Of a stretch of DNA of 17,970 nt, positions 1-6,938 are shown piece after piece (position 1 is the first letter of the stretch; every line of letters begins with the position of its first letter). This DNA is from JALSIF01 sp026981635 [NCBI: bacterium]. Its GTDB lineage: Bacteria; 4484-113; JALSIF01. The stretch lies in contig JALSIF010000164.1 in the NCBI GenBank assembly GCA_026981635.1, positions 1 to 17,970 on the forward strand, in the 5' to 3' direction. Position numbers and translations under genes: made by a program. A model generated the notes under the pieces. That model saw only the letters and a list, made by a program, of their open reading frames with translations. It was not told where the DNA came from and did not search any database.

Positions 1-239
1 ATAAGGTCACCGGAGTGGGGGTGCGCATCCAGGTCAAGGGGAGACTCAACGGCGCCGAGATGAGGCGCAAGGAGTGGTACCACTGGGGCAGGGTTCCCCT
101 GCAGACACTTAGGGCAAAGATTGACTACGCCCAGGCCACCGCCTACTGCTCCTATGGCACCATCGGGGTCAAGGTGTGGATCTACACCGGCGATGAGGTC
201 AAGGAAAAGGAAGGCCAGGCGGTAGGGGAGGTTTCGTGA
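1..239 (+). CDS. rpsC: 30S ribosomal protein S3, C-terminal fragment
   Basis: Partial gene cut by the left window edge; the reading frame is open from base 3, leaving 78 codons before the TGA. The residues match the C-terminal domain of bacterial S3: a [12 protein letters not shown] segment, then [19 protein letters not shown] and [11 protein letters not shown], which are highly conserved in the family. S3 sits at the mRNA entry site of the small subunit head and, with S4 and S5, helps the ribosome unwind mRNA. The fragment ends in a short Glu/Lys-rich tail ([16 protein letters not shown]). It is followed after one base by rplP in the junction TGAGATG, the usual S3-L16 order of the S10 operon. 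The identity is secure; the true start lies outside the window. Confidence 0.97.
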   Translation, partial: KVTGVGVRIQVKGRLNGAEMRRKEWYHWGRVPLQTLRAKIDYAQATAYCSYGTIGVKVWIYTGDEVKEKEGQAVGEVS

Positions 240-240
240 G

Positions 241-657
241 ATGGTTCTGATGCCCAAAAAGACCAAGTGGCGCAAGTCCCAGCGCGGCCGGATGAAGGGG
301 AAGGCCTACCGCGGCTCAAACATTGACTTTGGCAACTTTGGCCTGATTGCGGTGGAGCCGGGCTGGATCACCGGGCGCCAGATTGAGGCGGCCCGCATCG
401 CCATGAACCGGGTGATCCGCAAGGTGGGCAAATACTGGATCCGCATCTTTCCTGACAAGCCCTACACCAAGAAGCCCCTGGAGACCCGCATGGGCAAGGG
501 CAAGGGCAATGTGGAGGGCTATGTGGCGGTGGTGCGGCCGGGACGGGTGCTGTTTGAGGTTGAGGTGCCAAACGAGGCCATCGCCCGCCGCGCCCTGCGC
601 CGGGCGGCCATGAAGCTGCCCATCAAGACCAAGTTCATCGCCAAGGAGCCCTTCTGA
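241..657 (+). CDS. rplP: 50S ribosomal protein L16
   Basis: 138 aa, the normal family length. The N-terminus [20 protein letters not shown] and the blocks [44 protein letters not shown] and [21 protein letters not shown] are typical of bacterial L16. L16 binds 23S rRNA near the A-site tRNA elbow and helps shape the peptidyl-transferase centre. The start at 241 was chosen because L16 begins just before the MPK motif and a purine-rich GGGGAGG lies at about 224-230. A second in-frame ATG at 250 would remove only three residues. The gene lies one base after the rpsC stop and one base before rpmC, so translation is probably coupled on both sides. Confidence 0.97.
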   Translation: MVLMPKKTKWRKSQRGRMKGKAYRGSNIDFGNFGLIAVEPGWITGRQIEAARIAMNRVIRKVGKYWIRIFPDKPYTKKPLETRMGKGKGNVEGYVAVVRPGRVLFEVEVPNEAIARRALRRAAMKLPIKTKFIAKEPF

Positions 658-658
658 G

Positions 659-904
659 ATGGCAAGCAGAAAGGCCAAGGAGTTTGCCAAGCTGAGCATC
701 AAGGAGCTGGAGGAGCGCCTGCGCGAGCTTCGCGCTGAGCTCTTCAACCTGCGCTTCCAGAAGTACACCGGCAGCCTGCACAACTACCGCAGACTGAGGG
801 AGGTGCGGCGCGACATCGCCCGGGTGCTCACCATCCTCACCCAGAAGCGCCGGGAGCTGGAGGAGCTTAAGCAGGCAGATGAAAAGTCGCCCGAGCAGGG
901 ATAG
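659..904 (+). CDS. rpmC: 50S ribosomal protein L29
   Basis: 81 aa, slightly longer than the usual 60-75 aa. The core has the typical two-helix pattern: LSIKELEERLRELRAELFNLRFQK followed by NYRRLREVRRDIARVLTILTQKRRE, matching the family motif in which an N-terminal Lx-E-L helix leads to LRFQ and then the RxxRxxIARxxT helix. L29 sits at the exit of the nascent-peptide tunnel next to L23 and contributes to the docking site for SRP and trigger factor. The C-terminus adds a short charged tail (KQADEKSPEQG). It starts one base after the rplP stop and precedes rpsQ, the usual L16-L29-S17 order. Its TAG stop lies at the start of a short ATAG tandem. Confidence 0.96.
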   Translation: MASRKAKEFAKLSIKELEERLRELRAELFNLRFQKYTGSLHNYRRLREVRRDIARVLTILTQKRRELEELKQADEKSPEQG

Positions 905-912
905 ATAGATAG
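901..912 (+). repeat. ATAG x3 tandem at the end of rpmC
   Basis: Three perfect copies of ATAG span the rpmC stop codon and the start of the 30-base gap before rpsQ. The unit creates in-frame stops on successive frames. No function is evident; it may simply be a small slippage repeat. The remainder of the gap holds the GGAG ribosome-binding sequence at 921-924. Confidence 0.6.
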
Positions 913-934
913 TTATTTCGGGAGATAGGTGACC

Positions 935-1456
935 ATGGCGCGCAAGACCAAAGTGGGAGTAGTGGTGTCCAACAAGATGGACAAGTCGGTGGTGGTCAGG
1001 GTGGAGTTTCGCCGCCGCCACCCCCTCTACAAGAAGGTGGTGCGCCGGTTCTCCAAGTTCATGGCCCATGACGAGAACAATGAGTGTCAGATCGGCGACC
1101 TGGTCCGCATCGTGGAGACCAGGCCGCTCTCCAAGCGCAAGCGCTGGATGGTGGAGGAGATCCTGGAGAAGGCGGTCCACCCCGAGGTGAAGGTGGAGCC
1201 GCTGGAGCAGGAGGCCCAGGTGGAGGAAGAGGAGGTGGCCGAGGTGCTGGGCCACGTAGGGGAGGGGGAGACGGATATCCAGGCAGCGGAGGAAGCCAGC
1301 CAGCAGACCGAGGCCGGGGCGGGGGAGCCCGTTGAGGTCCCGGCCGAGGGCGAGGGAGAGGATGAGGTGGAGGTTGCGGTTGAGTTTGAAGAGCAGGAGA
1401 GCGGCAGTGGCGACCAGGTGGATGATGAAGAGCCCCCCGAGGAGAAACAGTCATGA
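935..1456 (+). CDS. rpsQ: 30S ribosomal protein S17 with a long acidic C-terminal extension
   Basis: 173 aa, twice the normal length of about 85. Residues 1-82 are a standard S17 core: [21 protein letters not shown] at the start, then [25 protein letters not shown] and [18 protein letters not shown]17 is a primary 16S rRNA binder of the OB fold in the body of the small subunit. Residues from about 83 to 173 form a low-complexity tail very rich in Glu, with Gly, Ala, Val and Gln, and no recognisable domain. I chose ATG 935 over GTG 929 because the family begins M-x-R-K and because GGAG at 921-924 is 10 bases upstream. The TGA overlaps the rplN ATG by four bases (ATGA), so the tail is genuinely translated up to the coupling site and is not a missed stop. 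The tail is the odd feature; the core assignment is secure. Confidence 0.95.
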   Translation: MARKTKVGVVVSNKMDKSVVVRVEFRRRHPLYKKVVRRFSKFMAHDENNECQIGDLVRIVETRPLSKRKRWMVEEILEKAVHPEVKVEPLEQEAQVEEEEVAEVLGHVGEGETDIQAAEEASQQTEAGAGEPVEVPAEGEGEDEVEVAVEFEEQESGSGDQVDDEEPPEEKQS

Positions 1457-1824
1457 TCCGGCAGGAGACCAGGCTCAAGGTGGCCGACAACTCGGGCGCG
1501 CGGGAGATCCTTACCATCCGCATCCTGGGCCGCTCCACCAGTCCGGTGGGTAGTGTGGGCGACATCATCGTCGCCACCGTCAAGCAGGCCTCCCCCCGCG
1601 CCCAGATCAAGAAGGGGGATGTGGTCTTTGCGGTCATCGTCCGCACCCGGGCGCCCATCCGGCGGCGGGACGGGACGGTAGTCCGCTTTGACGACAATGC
1701 GGCGGTGATCATTGACCCCTCCACCCGCTCCCCCAAGGGAACCCGGGTGTTTGGGCCGGTGGCCCGCGAGCTTCGCCAGAAGGGATTCATGAAGATCGTC
1801 TCGCTTGCCCCGGAGGTGCTCTGA
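1453..1824 (+). CDS. rplN: 50S ribosomal protein L14
   Basis: 123 aa, full family length (122-123). Conserved blocks run throughout: [18 protein letters not shown] at the N-terminus, [44 protein letters not shown] and the C-terminal [13 protein letters not shown] followed by [12 protein letters not shown]14 is a beta-barrel protein on the subunit interface that forms intersubunit bridges with 16S rRNA and is the docking point for the silencing factor RsfS. The ATG overlaps the rpsQ TGA by four bases, indicating translational coupling. It ends one base before the rplX ATG in another TGAGATG junction. Confidence 0.98.
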   Translation: MIRQETRLKVADNSGAREILTIRILGRSTSPVGSVGDIIVATVKQASPRAQIKKGDVVFAVIVRTRAPIRRRDGTVVRFDDNAAVIIDPSTRSPKGTRVFGPVARELRQKGFMKIVSLAPEVL

Positions 1825-1825
1825 G

Positions 1826-2194
1826 ATGGCGAGGAAGGCGAAGAAGAAGGCCAAGGGAGCAGACCGTAGAGTCCCCAAGCTGAATGTGAAGCGGGGGGAC
1901 ACGGTGCTCATCATTGCCGGTGACGACAAGGGCAAGCGGGGCAAGGTGCTTGAGGTCTACCCGCGCGAGCAGAAGGTGCTGGTGGAGGGGATAAACATGG
2001 TCAAGAAGCACGTGCAGCCCACCCAGTTTGGGGAGGAGGGCCACGTGATTGACAAGCCGATGCCCATCCACGTCTCCAACGTGATGGTGATCTGCCCGGT
2101 GACCGGCAAGCCGGGCAAGGTCTACCGCAAGTTTGTGGACGGCAGGTGGCGCCGCTTCCACAAGGTGAGCGGGGAGCTGCTGGACAAGGACTGA
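1826..2194 (+). CDS. rplX: 50S ribosomal protein L24
   Basis: 122 aa. The KOW motif is clear in the first third (LNVKRGDTVLIIAGDDKGKRGKVLEVYP), followed by VLVEGINMVKKHVQP and the region HVSNVMVICPVTGKPGKVYRKF, as in bacterial L24. L24 is one of the two 23S rRNA proteins that start large-subunit assembly and lies at the tunnel exit. The start at 1826 was preferred over an earlier in-frame start inside rplN because it gives the TGAGATG junction seen at other gene borders here and removes an unconserved leader. The N-terminus is Lys-rich (RKAKKKAKGADRR), a little longer than in common homologues. The gap to rplE is 12 bases. Confidence 0.96.
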   Translation: MARKAKKKAKGADRRVPKLNVKRGDTVLIIAGDDKGKRGKVLEVYPREQKVLVEGINMVKKHVQPTQFGEEGHVIDKPMPIHVSNVMVICPVTGKPGKVYRKFVDGRWRRFHKVSGELLDKD

Positions 2195-2206
2195 GGTGAC
2201 CCGACG

Positions 2207-2776
2207 ATGATGAAGTCGCCGCTACAGGTTGAGTGGGAGGAGAAGCTTCGCCAGGAGCTGTTTGAGGAGCTCGGCTACAAGAACATCATGCAGGTTCCCC
2301 GGCTGGTAAAGATCGTCCTAAACGCCGGCATCGGCGAGGGCAAGACCGACCCGCGCCAGATTGACAACGCGGTAAAGACCCTGACCATGATCTCGGGGCA
2401 AAAGGCGGTGGTCACCCGGGCCAAGAAGTCCATCGCCGGTTTTAAGCTTCGGGCGGGTAACCCCATCGGGGTGAAGGTGACTCTCAGGGGCAAGCTCATG
2501 TGGCACTTCCTCTACAAGCTTATCCACGTGGTCCTGCCCCGCACCCGCGACTTTCAAGGGGTGTCGGTGAGGTCCTTTGACGGGCAGGGCAACTTCTCCA
2601 TCGGCCTGGCCGACCAGCTGGTCTTCCCCGAGATCAGCTTTGACGAGGCCCAGTTCATCCACGGGCTGCAGGTGACCATCGTCACCACCGCCAAGAACGA
2701 CCTGGAGGCGGCCTACCTTCTGCATAAGCTGGGCATGCCCTTTAACGACTTTGAGCCGGCTAGGAAGGTGGCCTGA
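2207..2776 (+). CDS. rplE: 50S ribosomal protein L5
   Basis: 189 aa; the family is usually about 179-187. Hallmarks: ELGYKNIMQVPRLVKIVLNAGIGEG near the start, GQKAVVTRAKKSIAGFKLRAGNPIGVKVTLRG in the middle, and LPRTRDFQGVS, FDGQGNFSIGLADQLVFPEI and MGMP-like GMPF at the end. L5 binds 5S rRNA with L18 (and L25 in some lineages) and contacts P-site tRNA. TGAGGTGA at 2192-2199, overlapping the rplX stop, is the ribosome-binding sequence seven bases before the ATG. Two adjacent ATG codons occur; the first was taken. rplE is followed by rpsN after 13 bases. Confidence 0.97.
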   Translation: MMKSPLQVEWEEKLRQELFEELGYKNIMQVPRLVKIVLNAGIGEGKTDPRQIDNAVKTLTMISGQKAVVTRAKKSIAGFKLRAGNPIGVKVTLRGKLMWHFLYKLIHVVLPRTRDFQGVSVRSFDGQGNFSIGLADQLVFPEISFDEAQFIHGLQVTIVTTAKNDLEAAYLLHKLGMPFNDFEPARKVA

Positions 2777-2789
2777 GGGGTGATCAAGG

Positions 2790-2978
2790 ATGGCTAAGAA
2801 GTGCAAGATCGTAAAGGACATGATGAAACCGCCCAAGTTCTCCACCCGGCGCAAGAACCGGTGTAGAATTACCGGCCGCCCGCGGGGCTATATCCGCTAC
2901 TTTGGCGTCTGTCGGGTGAAGTTTAGGGAGCTGGCCCTGGCGGGCAAACTCCCTGGAGTGCGCAAGGCAAGCTGGTAG
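2790..2978 (+). CDS. rpsN: 30S ribosomal protein S14, short type with incomplete zinc site
   Basis: 62 aa, the length of the short zinc-ribbon type of S14 (61 aa), ending in the diagnostic [10 protein letters not shown]14 assembles late into the head of the small subunit. In the usual short form four cysteines in two C-x2-C pairs bind zinc. Here each pair has kept only its first cysteine: C25-R-I-T28 and C41-R-V-K44. The fold around them ([22 protein letters not shown]) otherwise follows the family closely, so the protein is very likely functional without normal zinc coordination. An extra cysteine at position 5 is not a standard ligand. The gene lies between rplE and rpsH as in most bacteria. 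Identity is secure; loss of zinc binding is inference. Confidence 0.96.
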   Translation: MAKKCKIVKDMMKPPKFSTRRKNRCRITGRPRGYIRYFGVCRVKFRELALAGKLPGVRKASW

Positions 2979-2983
2979 GAGCC

Positions 2984-3406
2984 ATGGTTAGAACTGACCC
3001 AATCGCTGACTTCATCACCATCATCCGAAACGGGGTGATGGCCCGCAAGGAGTGGGTGCTCACCGAAAACTCGCGCATCCTGAGGGAGATCGCCAAGATC
3101 TTAAAGCGCGAGGGATATATTGCCGACTGGGAGGTGGTGCCCGACGAGCGGCGCCACGCCATGAAGGGGGGCACCCGGCTAAAGATCCACCTAAAGTATG
3201 TGGACCCCGAGAGGCGCAAGTCGCCCCTGCAGGGGATTAGAAGGGTGAGCAAGCCGGGCCGGCGGATCTATGCGGGGGCCGACGAGATCCCCAGCACCCT
3301 TAACGGCCTCGGCATCACCATCCTCACCACCAGCAAGGGACTGAAGACCGACCGCGAGGCGCGCCGTGAGCACATCGGCGGCGAGATCATGATCCAGGTC
3401 TGGTAG
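2984..3406 (+). CDS. rpsH: 30S ribosomal protein S8
   Basis: 140 aa; bacterial S8 is usually 130-138. The start [17 protein letters not shown] is nearly invariant in the family, as is the C-terminal half: [40 protein letters not shown] and [12 protein letters not shown]8 binds helix 21 of 16S rRNA early in assembly and, in E. coli, represses the spc operon by binding its own mRNA. I did not identify such a target site here. The segment [27 protein letters not shown] differs somewhat from the common V-x-x-P-x-S-K motif. GGAG lies just before the ATG and only five bases separate it from rpsN. Confidence 0.97.
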   Translation: MVRTDPIADFITIIRNGVMARKEWVLTENSRILREIAKILKREGYIADWEVVPDERRHAMKGGTRLKIHLKYVDPERRKSPLQGIRRVSKPGRRIYAGADEIPSTLNGLGITILTTSKGLKTDREARREHIGGEIMIQVW

Positions 3407-3408
3407 CC

Positions 3409-3957
3409 ATGAGCAGGATAGGCAGACTACCGGTTGAGATCCCCTCCGGTGTGGAGGTCAAGGTGGAGGGGCGCACCATCACGGTGAAGGGACCCAAGGG
3501 GGAGCTCTCCTACACCGTCCCCGAACCGATTGAGTTTACGGTGGAGGAGGGGCGCATCACCTTTACCCGGCCAAACGACCGCCCCAAGGTGCGCGCCCTG
3601 CACGGCACCGCCCGGGCCATCACCAACAACATGGTAATCGGCGTAACCCAGGGCTTTAAGAAGGAGCTTGAGGTGCGCGGGGTGGGGTATAGGGCCCAGA
3701 AGAAGGGAAACACCCTGGTCCTTCAGGTGGGCTTTTCCCACCCGGTGGAGATTGAGATCCCCAAGGAGAGCGGGGTGGAGTTTTCCCTGGAGGGAAACCG
3801 CATCATCCTTACCGGCATTGACAAGCACCTGGTGGGTCACTACGCCGCCCTGATCCGCAAGGTGAGGCCCCCCGAGCCCTACAAGGGCAAGGGGATCAGA
3901 TATGTGGGCGAGTACGTGCGCCAGAAGGCGGGCAAGGCGGCGGCCACCGGTGCCTAG
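3409..3957 (+). CDS. rplF: 50S ribosomal protein L6
   Basis: 182 aa, normal length (176-182). The N-terminal domain starts [21 protein letters not shown] and includes [15 protein letters not shown]; the second domain carries [24 protein letters not shown] and the C-terminal [25 protein letters not shown]6 is a two-domain protein near the sarcin-ricin loop, beside the GTPase-factor binding site. It begins two bases after the rpsH stop with little Shine-Dalgarno sequence, so it probably depends on coupling to rpsH. A 41-base gap separates it from rplR. Confidence 0.98.
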   Translation: MSRIGRLPVEIPSGVEVKVEGRTITVKGPKGELSYTVPEPIEFTVEEGRITFTRPNDRPKVRALHGTARAITNNMVIGVTQGFKKELEVRGVGYRAQKKGNTLVLQVGFSHPVEIEIPKESGVEFSLEGNRIILTGIDKHLVGHYAALIRKVRPPEPYKGKGIRYVGEYVRQKAGKAAATGA

Positions 3958-3998
3958 CCGGGTAGGAATGGCAGTGAGCTTTGAGGAGTGGGCTTAGG

Positions 3999-4367
3999 AT
4001 GGCAAGGATCAAGAACCGAAGGTTTGGCCGGCTGATCCGCCACAAGCGGATCCGCAAGAAGATCTCGGGTACCCCCGAGGTCCCGCGGCTGGCGGTGTTT
4101 AAGAGCCTGCGCCACATCCACGCCCAGATCATTGACGATACAAAGGGCCACACCCTGGTCTCCGCCTCCAGCGTGGAGCGGGAGCTCCGCCCCAAGATGG
4201 AGGGCAAGAGCAAGACCGAGCAGGCCAAGCTGGTGGGCGAGATCATCGCCGAGCGGGCGCTGGCCAAGGGGATCACCCAGGTGGTCTTTGACCGCGGCGG
4301 GAGCAAGTATCACGGCCGGGTCAAGGCGCTGGCCGAGGCGGCCCGGGAGAAGGGGCTAAAGTTCTAG
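3999..4367 (+). CDS. rplR: 50S ribosomal protein L18
   Basis: 122 aa, typical of bacterial L18 (about 117-122). The Arg/Lys-rich N-terminus ([21 protein letters not shown]) precedes [43 protein letters not shown] and [26 protein letters not shown], the standard L18 ending. L18 binds 5S rRNA and joins it to the large subunit with L5. The ATG at 3999 is preferred over TTG 3981, which would add six unconserved residues; TGAGGAG at 3982-3988 then serves as the ribosome-binding sequence, with a rather long spacer. Placed between rplF and rpsE as in most spc operons. Confidence 0.97.
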   Translation: MARIKNRRFGRLIRHKRIRKKISGTPEVPRLAVFKSLRHIHAQIIDDTKGHTLVSASSVERELRPKMEGKSKTEQAKLVGEIIAERALAKGITQVVFDRGGSKYHGRVKALAEAAREKGLKF

Positions 4368-4380
4368 CGAGGTAGCACCC

Positions 4381-5121
4381 ATGGGAATGGAAAGGCAGAC
4401 AGGTTTTGCACCCTCACCAGAGCAGGAGCTGCAGGAGGAGGTCATCTTCATCAACCGAGTGGCCAAAGTGGTCAAGGGAGGCCGTCGCTTCAGCTTTACT
4501 GCCCTGGTGGTGGTGGGTGACCGCAGGGACCGGGTTGGTCTGGGCTACGGCCGGGGAAGCGAGGTGACCATCGCCATCCAGAAGGCGGTGCAGGACGCCA
4601 AGCGAAACATGATCAAGGTGGTCAAGAACAAGCAGGGCAACACCGTCCCCTACGAGCTTAGGCACAAGTACTGCGCCTCGCGGGTGATCATCAAGCCGGC
4701 CCGGCCGGGAACCGGGGTGATCGCCGGCGGTCCCGCCCGGCCCATCTTTGCCCTGGCCGGGATTCAGGATGTGACCTGCAAGTATCACGGTTCCAACAAC
4801 CCCATCAACTGTGCCCGGGTGGTATTTGAGGCGCTGAAAAGCTACCGCCACCCCAAGGAGATCCTCGCCTGGCGGCGGGCGGAGCCCCAGAAGCTCAGCG
4901 TGATGGAGGTAATTGAGCAGAAGCACAGGGAGATCAGGAGCCAGCTGAGGGAACTTGAGGGCATCCCGCCGGAGATGGCCGAGGGGGAGGACGTGGAGAC
5001 CCAGGAGGCCATCGCCGAGGCGGAGATGGCGGAGGTGGAAGGACAGGGCGAGGCCGAGGTTCCGGAGGAGGCTGAGGCTGTCCCCCAGGAGGGGGAGACC
5101 CCGGAGGCTGAGGAGGAGTAG
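4381..5121 (+). CDS. rpsE: 30S ribosomal protein S5 with an acidic C-terminal extension
   Basis: 246 aa, against about 165 for most bacterial S5. Residues 20-170 are a standard S5: EEVIFINRVAKVVKGGRRFSFTALVVVGD (double-stranded RNA-binding half), then GSEVTIAIQKAVQDAKRNM and RPGTGVIAGGPARPIFALAGIQDV followed by KYHGSNNPINCARVVFEAL. S5 stands at the mRNA entry channel and affects decoding accuracy. Within the core the usual G-K-A before the EV strand is changed to GRG. Residues about 171-195 look like a charged helix, and 196-246 are a Glu-rich low-complexity tail. The TAG is only three bases before the rplO ATG; rpmD (L30), which normally follows rpsE, is absent. Confidence 0.96.
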   Translation: MGMERQTGFAPSPEQELQEEVIFINRVAKVVKGGRRFSFTALVVVGDRRDRVGLGYGRGSEVTIAIQKAVQDAKRNMIKVVKNKQGNTVPYELRHKYCASRVIIKPARPGTGVIAGGPARPIFALAGIQDVTCKYHGSNNPINCARVVFEALKSYRHPKEILAWRRAEPQKLSVMEVIEQKHREIRSQLRELEGIPPEMAEGEDVETQEAIAEAEMAEVEGQGEAEVPEEAEAVPQEGETPEAEEE

Positions 5122-5124
5122 GCG

Positions 5125-5574
5125 ATGGGCAGGATACCCCAGATCAAGCACCCCTCTTTTGCCGGCCGCCGAAAGAGGGTGGGCCGGGGAATCGGCTCGG
5201 GCCACGGCAAGACCTGCGGCCGGGGCACCAAGGGCCAGAAGTCCAGAAGCGGCGACAACGTCCATCCCCGCTTTGAGGGCGGTCAGACCTCCCTCATCCT
5301 TCACCTACCCAAACTAGGTGGTTTCAAGCGAACCAACCAGATCCGCTACGGGGTGATCAATGTGGGGGAGCTAAACGAGATGGAGGGAAGGGACCAGTTT
5401 GACCTGGCCTTCTTCAAGCAGATCGGCATCATTGACCGCAAGCACCCCAAGGTGAAGGTGCTGGGGGAGGGCGAACTTTCCCGCAAGATCACCGTCTATG
5501 CCCACGCCTTCTCTAAGAGTGCCAAGGAGAAGATTGAGGCGGCCGGGGGGCAGGCGATGGTGGTGGAGGATTAG
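5125..5574 (+). CDS. rplO: 50S ribosomal protein L15
   Basis: 149 aa, normal length. The Gly/Arg/Lys-rich N-terminal extension, with RKRVGRGIGSGHGKTCGRGTKGQKSRSG at about residues 16-43, is diagnostic. It is followed by FEGGQTSLILHLPKLGGFKR and the C-terminal globular part with VKVLGEGELSRKITVYAHAFSKSAKEKIEAAGG. L15 threads through domain II/V of 23S rRNA and is a late assembly protein. It lies directly after rpsE and 24 bases before secY, the usual L15-SecY pairing. GGAG-like sequence inside the rpsE tail (GAGGAG, 5110-5117) probably serves as its ribosome-binding site. Confidence 0.97.
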   Translation: MGRIPQIKHPSFAGRRKRVGRGIGSGHGKTCGRGTKGQKSRSGDNVHPRFEGGQTSLILHLPKLGGFKRTNQIRYGVINVGELNEMEGRDQFDLAFFKQIGIIDRKHPKVKVLGEGELSRKITVYAHAFSKSAKEKIEAAGGQAMVVED

Positions 5575-5598
5575 CTATTCTGATAGGCGGGGCATGAC

Positions 5599-6933
5599 AT
5601 GGCCACACTAGCAGCCACCCAGGAGATCGCCCAGGCGGTCCGCTCTCCCGAGCTACTCAAGCGAGTCTACTTCACCCTAGGGGCGATTGCCATCTACGTG
5701 CTGGTTAACTACATCCCCACCCCGGGGGTTGACCCGACCGCCATCCAGCAGTTCATCCAGAGTGCGGGAGCAGGTAACCTGCTTGGCATTTTTAACCTCT
5801 TCGTGGGGGGGGGGCTGGCCCGCCTCTCGGTGCTCGCCCTGGGCATCATGCCCTACATCAACGCCTCCATCATGCTCCAGGTCCTCTCCGCGGTCTATCC
5901 CGAGCTTCGGGAGATGCAGCAGGAGGGAGATCTGGGACGGCGCCAGTACGCCCGCATTACCCGTCTGCTAACCGTATTTCTCGCTGCCCTGCAGGCGGGC
6001 GGTCTGATGATTGCCCTACTGCAGACGGTAGAGCCCACCGTGGAGCGCACCGGCGGTTTCTGGCTGGGCATGGTGGTGGCTTTCCTTTCCCTGGTGGCGG
6101 GCGCCATGTTCATGATGTGGCTGGGGGAGGAGATCACCAAGCACGGCATCGGAAACGGGGTTTCTCTGCTCATCTTCATCGGCATCATTCAGAACTTGCC
6201 GGTCCAGCTCTCGGGAGAGTTTCAGGCGGTGGCGGCCGACCCGCGCCGCGCCCTTCCTCTGGGGATTCTCTTCTTCTCACTCTTTGCCATCACCGTGGGG
6301 GCAGTCTTCATCACCCTGGCAGTGAGAAAGGTCCCCGTTCACTACCCGAGGAAGCAGGTGGCAGGCCGACTGGTGGGTGGCCAAGCCTCCTTCCTACCCA
6401 TCAAGATGGCCCAGGCGGGCGTCATCCCGATCATCTTTGCCATTGCGGTGAGGATGTTTCCCTCAACCTTGACATTAATTCCCTCTCTGCGCCCTACCGA
6501 GAATGAGCTAATGCTAAGCTTTATGACTTTTTGGAATAACTTCTGGTTTGAGGTTATTAGTACCTTCCTGCTGGTAGTTTTCTTCACCTTCATCTATACT
6601 GCCATCATCTTTAACACCCAGGAGATCGCCAAGAACCTCCAGCGCCAGGGTGGGTTTATCCCCGGCATCCAGCCGGGGCGAAAGACATTTGAATACCTAG
6701 ACAAGATCCTATTTCGGGTGACCTTTTTTGGTTCCATTGCCTTGGGGCTCATCACCATCTTGCCCTCGGTTCTTAGGGAGGCTACTGGCATTCAGACCCT
6801 ATTCATCTCGGGTATTGGGCTTCTCATCATCGTGGGTGTCGCCATTGATACCCTGCAGCAGCTTGCCGCCCACATGGTGATGCGTCGCTACACCGGGTTC
6901 AGGCGCACTGCCACCCGGGTCAGGTACCGCTGA
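5599..6933 (+). CDS. secY: Protein translocase subunit SecY
   Basis: 444 aa, about ten predicted membrane segments, forming the protein-conducting channel of the Sec pathway with SecE and SecG. Family marks in order: an N-terminal amphipathic stretch (EIAQAVRSPELLKRVYFTLG), YIPTPGVDP, the plug region GIFNLFVGGGLARLSVLALGIMPYINASIMLQ, EGDLGRRQYARITRLLTV, MMWLGEEITKHGIGNGVSLLIF, the cytosolic KVPVHYPRKQVAGR loop, PIKMAQAGVIPIIFA, the NLQRQGGFIPGIQPGRKT loop that contacts ribosome and SecA, and the C-terminal GFRRTATRVRYR. The codons for VGGG sit in a run of ten G at 5805-5814. The 3' half is clearly more AT-rich than the neighbouring genes. It lies between rplO and adk as in Gram-positive bacteria; secE and secG are not in the window. 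Confidence 0.98.
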   Translation: MATLAATQEIAQAVRSPELLKRVYFTLGAIAIYVLVNYIPTPGVDPTAIQQFIQSAGAGNLLGIFNLFVGGGLARLSVLALGIMPYINASIMLQVLSAVYPELREMQQEGDLGRRQYARITRLLTVFLAALQAGGLMIALLQTVEPTVERTGGFWLGMVVAFLSLVAGAMFMMWLGEEITKHGIGNGVSLLIFIGIIQNLPVQLSGEFQAVAADPRRALPLGILFFSLFAITVGAVFITLAVRKVPVHYPRKQVAGRLVGGQASFLPIKMAQAGVIPIIFAIAVRMFPSTLTLIPSLRPTENELMLSFMTFWNNFWFEVISTFLLVVFFTFIYTAIIFNTQEIAKNLQRQGGFIPGIQPGRKTFEYLDKILFRVTFFGSIALGLITILPSVLREATGIQTLFISGIGLLIIVGVAIDTLQQLAAHMVMRRYTGFRRTATRVRYR

Positions 6934-6938
6934 TCCCC

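Noticed and set aside
1181-1453. The S17 acidic tail as a separate small gene or a read-through artefact
   Set aside because: The frame is continuous with S17, lacks its own start and ends exactly in the ATGA overlap with rplN, so it belongs to rpsQ.
1059-1944. Minus-strand open frames opposite the rpsQ tail and rplN
   Set aside because: Pro/Ser/Ala-rich low-complexity translations produced by the GAG-rich plus strand; no ribosome-binding site or family similarity.
4414-5304. Long open frame on the minus strand opposite rpsE and rplO
   Set aside because: It is the mirror of GC-rich codon structure, overlaps two unmistakable ribosomal genes completely and shows no recognisable protein motif.
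6469-6474. Perfect TTGACA (-35-like) inside secY
   Set aside because: No -10-like sequence lies 16-18 bases downstream (CCCTAC region); it codes for conserved-type SecY residues and is probably chance in an AT-rich stretch.
6595-6600. TATACT inside secY as an internal promoter for adk-map-infA
   Set aside because: The -35 position reads GGTAGT, far from consensus, and the element lies more than 300 bases before adk.
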